Source of the DNA: Desulfurococcales archaeon
GTDB lineage: Archaea; Thermoproteota; Thermoprotei_A; Sulfolobales; NBVN01
Direction of reading: 5' to 3'
NCBI GenBank assembly: GCA_027061705.1
Contig: JAMOVB010000178.1
Coordinates: 1 to 11,930 of the forward strand
DNA length: 11,930 nt
Shown here: piece after piece, positions 8,985 through 11,930 of the stretch
Layout: every line of letters begins with the position of its first letter
Numbering within the stretch: the stretch's first letter is position 1
Made by a program: the position numbers and the translations under genes
Notes under the pieces: model-generated
What the model saw: only the letters and a program-made list of their open reading frames with translations
The model's database searches: none
What the model was told of the DNA's origin: nothing

Positions 8985-8995
8985 CTAAAAAATTT
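8985..8995 (-). promoter_or_regulatory. TATA region of the adenosine-specific kinase unit
   Basis: On the minus strand an AAATTTTTTAG stretch lies about 38 bases before the ATG at 8952. It is the only AT-rich block in the 56-base gap after the THUMP gene. Confidence 0.45.
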
Positions 8996-9008
8996 GGTCG
9001 CAACGCGT

Positions 9009-9537
9009 CTAAGGCGGTCTTCTGTGCGGTTGCAGTTTCCTTACTGTCTTAAGGAAGAACTTATCCTTATCATCAGGCACTATACCTACACAGACGCTGC
9101 TTCTAAGCGGCTCTATGAGCAGGGTTAGTTGCCCGCCGCCACTGATCCCAAGCTTGGCTGATAACATGTTCAACACGGTCTCCCACTCACTAGCGCTTAG
9201 CCTGCCGTGACGCCCAAGCCTTACCTTGCCTAACCTACCCGCGAAGTTCTTAACAACGTCGTAGATGGTATCCGCAAGTTCCTCGGGTGTGGATCCGTAG
9301 CTAACACATGCTATTATCGGCACCACACGTGCTAGCGTGGAAGGCGGGTACTCGAGAAGAGCCCTAAGTAACTCGTCAAAGCCGAGCTTAGTTTCGACGA
9401 GTAGCACTCCCGGGATTCCCGTGTGCGTTATTCTAACTTCATTATCGTAGGGGAAGATGGAGTCACCAACCTCAAACTCGGCGAGCCTTTCCTTCCCATA
9501 CTTGACTGTGATTAAGTATAACTTCCTTCGTTGGCAT
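9009..9537 (-). CDS. THUMP-domain protein, archaeal Tan1-like (COG1818), with apparent +1 frameshift near its start
   Basis: The continuous reading frame with a normal start is only GTG 9407 to 9009 (132 residues), but its sense clearly continues upstream. Codons up to 9515 read as a coherent N-terminal part (VKYGKERLAEFEVGDSIF and on to PGVLLVET), with no ATG, GTG or TTG before a stop at 9567-9569. One frame over, ATG 9537 reads MPTKEVIL. Skipping one A in CTTAATC (about 9518) joins the two as MPTKEVIL-ITVKYGKERL, about 175 residues, the usual size of COG1818. Family features: the opening strand, the FPYDNEV...TGIPGVLLVET block, and the THUMP part ending LLIEPLRSSVCVGIV. Tan1-type proteins help acetylate C12 of tRNA Ser/Leu. 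The gene follows the small unknown gene by 22 bases. The single-base disruption could be a sequencing error, a true mutation or recoding. Confidence 0.75.
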
Positions 9538-9559
9538 GAAGCATTGCTCTCTGTCTCTA

Positions 9560-9799
9560 TTATGCCTCACCGCATATTCTACGTTTCGTGTACTCGAAGA
9601 ATGATGAAGGAGTCCAAGCTATCCACGCCGGTAGCCGCTTTATGAAGTCGTAAGCCTCCTCCCAGTTCTCAAGACCTAGATCTCTAGCTAGCTCCTCGAG
9701 GGTGTATTCCGACCTTATATACTTGTACACTATCGATAGTGTAGACTCGTCTATCGGGACCTCCTTACCGCTTCCAAGCCTCACCACAAGCTCGCACAT
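9560..9799 (-). CDS. Small conserved-looking protein of unknown function downstream of mcm
   Basis: A 79-residue acidic, helical protein that I do not recognise. Residues 1-20 suggest a beta hairpin (CELVVRLGSGKEVPI), followed by helices; YTLEELARDLGLENWEEAYDFIKRL (about 33-57) resembles a helix-turn-helix-like pair and is followed by the Trp-rich PAWIAWTPSSFFEY. There is no cysteine pattern, signal peptide or membrane segment. ATG 9799 is preferred; TTG 9808 would add three residues and coincides with the start site predicted from the TATA-like stretch at 9831-9840, so either is possible. It follows mcm by about 40 bases and precedes the THUMP gene by 22, on the same strand. Crenarchaeal mcm genes often neighbour GINS genes, but this protein is too short and does not look like GINS. 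Confidence 0.6.
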   Translation of the reverse strand: MCELVVRLGSGKEVPIDESTLSIVYKYIRSEYTLEELARDLGLENWEEAYDFIKRLPAWIAWTPSSFFEYTKRRICGEA

Positions 9800-9830
9800 A
9801 CTTCCCAACCAGTAGAGAGGGGTTGGCCGG

Positions 9831-9840
9831 CTTTATTAAG
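9831..9840 (-). promoter_or_regulatory. TATA-like element inside the 3' edge of the mcm region
   Basis: The minus-strand CTTAATAAAG lies just after the mcm stop codon and about 27 bases before TTG 9808. It may let the small gene and the THUMP gene be transcribed apart from mcm. Confidence 0.4.
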
Positions 9841-9841
9841 T

Positions 9842-11930
9842 TTAGTCTGTCGGTGCGTAGCAAAGGGCTCTCTTCTCGTAAATATCGCCAACCCTACGTA
9901 GGCTGATAATCAGCCTCTCAAAGGTTCTCTCGTCAATCCCCATCTCCATAGCCTTCCTCTTTAGGTACTTCCTCTTCACACACCCGAACTCAGACTCCTC
10001 CGCAAGCTGCTTGATCAGGTTGAGCAGCATCAACTCCTTCTCCTGCATACTCCTTGGCTTGCCAACCATTATCACGTCTATATCGAGTACACCCGTCTCA
10101 ACGTCCATTCCAACCTTCTGGAGAACGGTATTCATTAGCCTGACGGCCTCGGCAGCATCCTCCGCCTCAACCCTATCCTTTAACGCCATCTTAGCATGTG
10201 CCTCCGCGAGCCTAACCAACGCCTCTAGCTGCCTAACCGATATAGCTAGCGGCGCCTTCGGGTTCTCGGCGCTCTTCTTCCTGAGCTCTATATAATACTC
10301 CCGAATTATCCTCTCCGCCTCCTCCGTTAGCGCGGGGCGCGCATTCCTGCGGGCGTAAGCTATGTACTTCCTAAGAAGCTCCGGCGGTATCTCCGGCGTT
10401 ATCTGACCGTGCGGCTCATGTGTCCTCAGTACGTACTTAACTAGGGACTCGTCGTGCTTTAACTCGGCTATGTCTCTAAGTATGAATATTAGGTCAAACC
10501 TGGATAGTATGGATATTGAGAGATTTATGTTTCCAGCGGGTCCGAGCTCGGGCTCGTACCTGCCGCGCTTGGGATTGCCTGCAGCCAGTATGGATGCCCT
10601 AGCATTGAGTCTAGCTACGATACCTGCTTTAGTGATGCTTACAGTGTTATGAAGTATAAGGCCGTTGGATATGAATAGGTGATCCGGCTCCACAGTGACA
10701 TCATACACCCATCTATACCCCTTATTCGGGATTCTCTCTACTTTCGTAACTCTGAGTAATGTGAGGTCGCCGCGGGCTATTGAACTTAAGTACCTTATCA
10801 TTCTCTCACACTTCATAAGGTCCTCCCAATCGCTCCTTGACGTCCTCCTAGGCGTTGTTAGCGAGTGCATTATTTCTCGGGTAACCCTCTCAAGTGCCGT
10901 GGCGATGAACTTGCGCAACGCTTTAACGCAGCCGAGGTTCCATCCACCATCCCTGCATAGGGCCCTAACGCCGTCGAGCCCTATATTAAGCCTCCTAGCA
11001 AGCTCCTCAGCTTTACTCAGCGTGTCGGGAGGTATTAGGTGAGCGTCCCATCTCCACACCTCCTTCACGGGGTAGTTAATAACTAGATTCACATTCCCGC
11101 CATCACACTCTATTTTTGAGAGAATCCCTAAGCTAAGCAATACATCCTGAAGCTCCTCAGCATCCTTCCTGCTCAAGCCTGAGACTTTGAGCAGGCCACT
11201 GGGATCGACGGAGCTCAACCTCCTAATAACGTCTCTAACAAACTCTACCCTCTCAGCCTGAGGGGTGCTCAGCAGGTTTCCCCTTACCTCCTCATGACCT
11301 TCCTCGCCGCCTACCTGCTGGCCATAATCTATAAGCCAGTAATGCGCAACCCCGGGGACCAGCATGCCGGCCTTAACTTCGCTGGCAGGAATGGTGACTA
11401 TCTCGCCGTTAACCCACAGAGTGACGGGGTGGTCCGGAGTTACGGTTATGCTGCGTCCGTTGCTGAACGTTATCTTAATAAATTCGTCAGGCGCGGCATG
11501 CCTGCTGACCCTATCAGCCTTAGCAACATATACCCTCCGTGTAAGGGGGTCGTAGGCAAGCACCATGACGTCCTTCAAGCCGCTTAGCTTAAGTACCTCA
11601 GTATCCCCTACCCTAACTACGTTGCTTCTGAACCGCTTCATAAGCTCGTCAACAAACTCGCCTATCTTAACCTTGCTGCCGTTAGCGAGCGTAAGTTCGA
11701 AGTCGTAGTGATAGCTCCCCTGCTCCATCGCCTCATGAATTGCTCCCCTATCCTCCTCACGCATCTTATCTATCTCGTCAATAGCGACAACGCCCCCGTC
11801 GCCGAGAACCATAGCGCCTGCCTCAAGGAAGTACTCACCGGTTCGCTTATCCCTAATCACAGTTGCCGTCAGCCCAGCAGCCGAGCTACCCTTACCCGTT
11901 GTGTAGATGCCTCTGGGGGCTATGCGAGCT
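9842..11930 (-). CDS. mcm: MCM replicative helicase, C-terminal part, interrupted by an intein (5' end beyond the window)
   Basis: The reading frame runs off the right edge, so the N-terminal domains and Walker A are outside. Visible extein: [19 protein letters not shown] just after Walker A, Walker [14 protein letters not shown] (about 11800-11762), HEAMEQG, then after the intein [25 protein letters not shown] (sensor 1 region), SRFDL with the arginine finger, the helical lid, and a C-terminal winged helix (about the last 70 residues, [13 protein letters not shown]... to the stop at 9842). The spliced extein in the window is about 338 residues and intact, so the enzyme should be active once spliced. 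MCM is the hexameric helicase that opens DNA at the replication fork. The GTG at 11860 ([10 protein letters not shown]) is an internal Val, not the start. On the same strand it leads into the small unknown gene and the THUMP gene. Confidence 0.96.
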   Translation of the reverse strand, partial: ARIAPRGIYTTGKGSSAAGLTATVIRDKRTGEYFLEAGAMVLGDGGVVAIDEIDKMREEDRGAIHEAMEQGSYHYDFELTLANGSKVKIGEFVDELMKRFRSNVVRVGDTEVLKLSGLKDVMVLAYDPLTRRVYVAKADRVSRHAAPDEFIKITFSNGRSITVTPDHPVTLWVNGEIVTIPASEVKAGMLVPGVAHYWLIDYGQQVGGEEGHEEVRGNLLSTPQAERVEFVRDVIRRLSSVDPSGLLKVSGLSRKDAEELQDVLLSLGILSKIECDGGNVNLVINYPVKEVWRWDAHLIPPDTLSKAEELARRLNIGLDGVRALCRDGGWNLGCVKALRKFIATALERVTREIMHSLTTPRRTSRSDWEDLMKCERMIRYLSSIARGDLTLLRVTKVERIPNKGYRWVYDVTVEPDHLFISNGLILHNTVSITKAGIVARLNARASILAAGNPKRGRYEPELGPAGNINLSISILSRFDLIFILRDIAELKHDESLVKYVLRTHEPHGQITPEIPPELLRKYIAYARRNARPALTEEAERIIREYYIELRKKSAENPKAPLAISVRQLEALVRLAEAHAKMALKDRVEAEDAAEAVRLMNTVLQKVGMDVETGVLDIDVIMVGKPRSMQEKELMLLNLIKQLAEESEFGCVKRKYLKRKAMEMGIDERTFERLIISLRRVGDIYEKRALCYAPTD
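10646..11716 (-). mobile_element. Intein in MCM (357 residues, Ser1 ... His-Asn / Thr+1)
   Basis: The coding insertion separates HEAMEQG from TVSITKAG, which join into the unbroken MCM motif between Walker B and sensor 1. Splicing blocks: block [20 protein letters not shown] with Ser as residue 1; block B TVTPDHPV with Thr93 and His96; block [21 protein letters not shown]...HN with Asp339, His346, penultimate His356 and terminal Asn357; the next residue is Thr. All residues needed for class 1 splicing are there. Residues about 120-325 occupy the place of a homing endonuclease. They keep the late LAGLIDADG-family segment ([21 protein letters not shown]), but no LAGLIDADG motif with its acidic residue is visible: the expected site reads [13 protein letters not shown]. 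The endonuclease is therefore probably dead and the element fixed in place. Confidence 0.93.

Noticed and set aside
9009..9407. Treating the GTG 9407 frame as a complete small gene
   Set aside because: Coding sense typical of the family continues well upstream, so the short version is a fragment of a longer gene.

Overview
The window looks like ordinary chromosomal DNA of a thermophilic archaeon, most likely a member of the Thermoproteota (Crenarchaeota-type). The reasons are the archaeal information-processing set (Cdc48/VAT-type ATPase, archaeal EF-1 beta, zinc-ribbon protein, FEN-1, MCM, a THUMP/Tan1-like protein, a Dph6-like ligase), TATA-box promoters about 26 bases from starts, GGTGAT-type ribosome sites and frequent GTG/TTG starts. 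I cannot fix the order from sequence alone. I see no CRISPR array, tRNA, rRNA or transposase. The one mobile element is an intein.

Layout, left to right. (1) 118-1011 (+) is a TatD/COG1099-type TIM-barrel metal hydrolase. It meets, stop against stop, a small winged-helix protein (1012-1275, -), which lies downstream of the 738-residue Cdc48 AAA+ ATPase (1345-3561, -). (2) 3675-4188 (-) carries a translation pair, a four-CxxC zinc-ribbon protein followed by EF-1 beta. It is divergent from flap endonuclease FEN-1 (4303-5361, +). (3) FEN-1 converges on a two-gene unit (5377-6721, -) of a DUF4443-like winged-helix protein overlapping a Dph6-family PP-loop ATPase. That unit shares a bidirectional promoter with ornithine carbamoyltransferase (6792-7727, +). 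(4) 7760-8952 (-) is a two-gene unit: an adenosine-specific-kinase family protein, then an unrecognised protein ending in an extremely basic tail. (5) 9009-11930 (-) runs from MCM helicase (N-terminal part off the right edge, with an in-frame intein) through a small unknown gene to a THUMP/Tan1-like gene whose 5' end appears frameshifted.

Functionally this is a housekeeping neighbourhood: replication (MCM, FEN-1), translation and its modification (EF-1 beta, zinc ribbon, diphthamide synthesis, tRNA acetylation), protein remodelling (Cdc48) and arginine metabolism (ArgF). The points most worth a second look are: the MCM intein, with Ser1/Thr+1 junctions and a decayed endonuclease; the hidden, apparently frameshifted 5' end of the Tan1-like gene; the codon-usage patch inside the Cdc48 D2 domain; the Lys/Arg tail on the unknown partner of the adenosine-specific kinase; and palindromes around several promoters, including a 12-mer shared by two of them.
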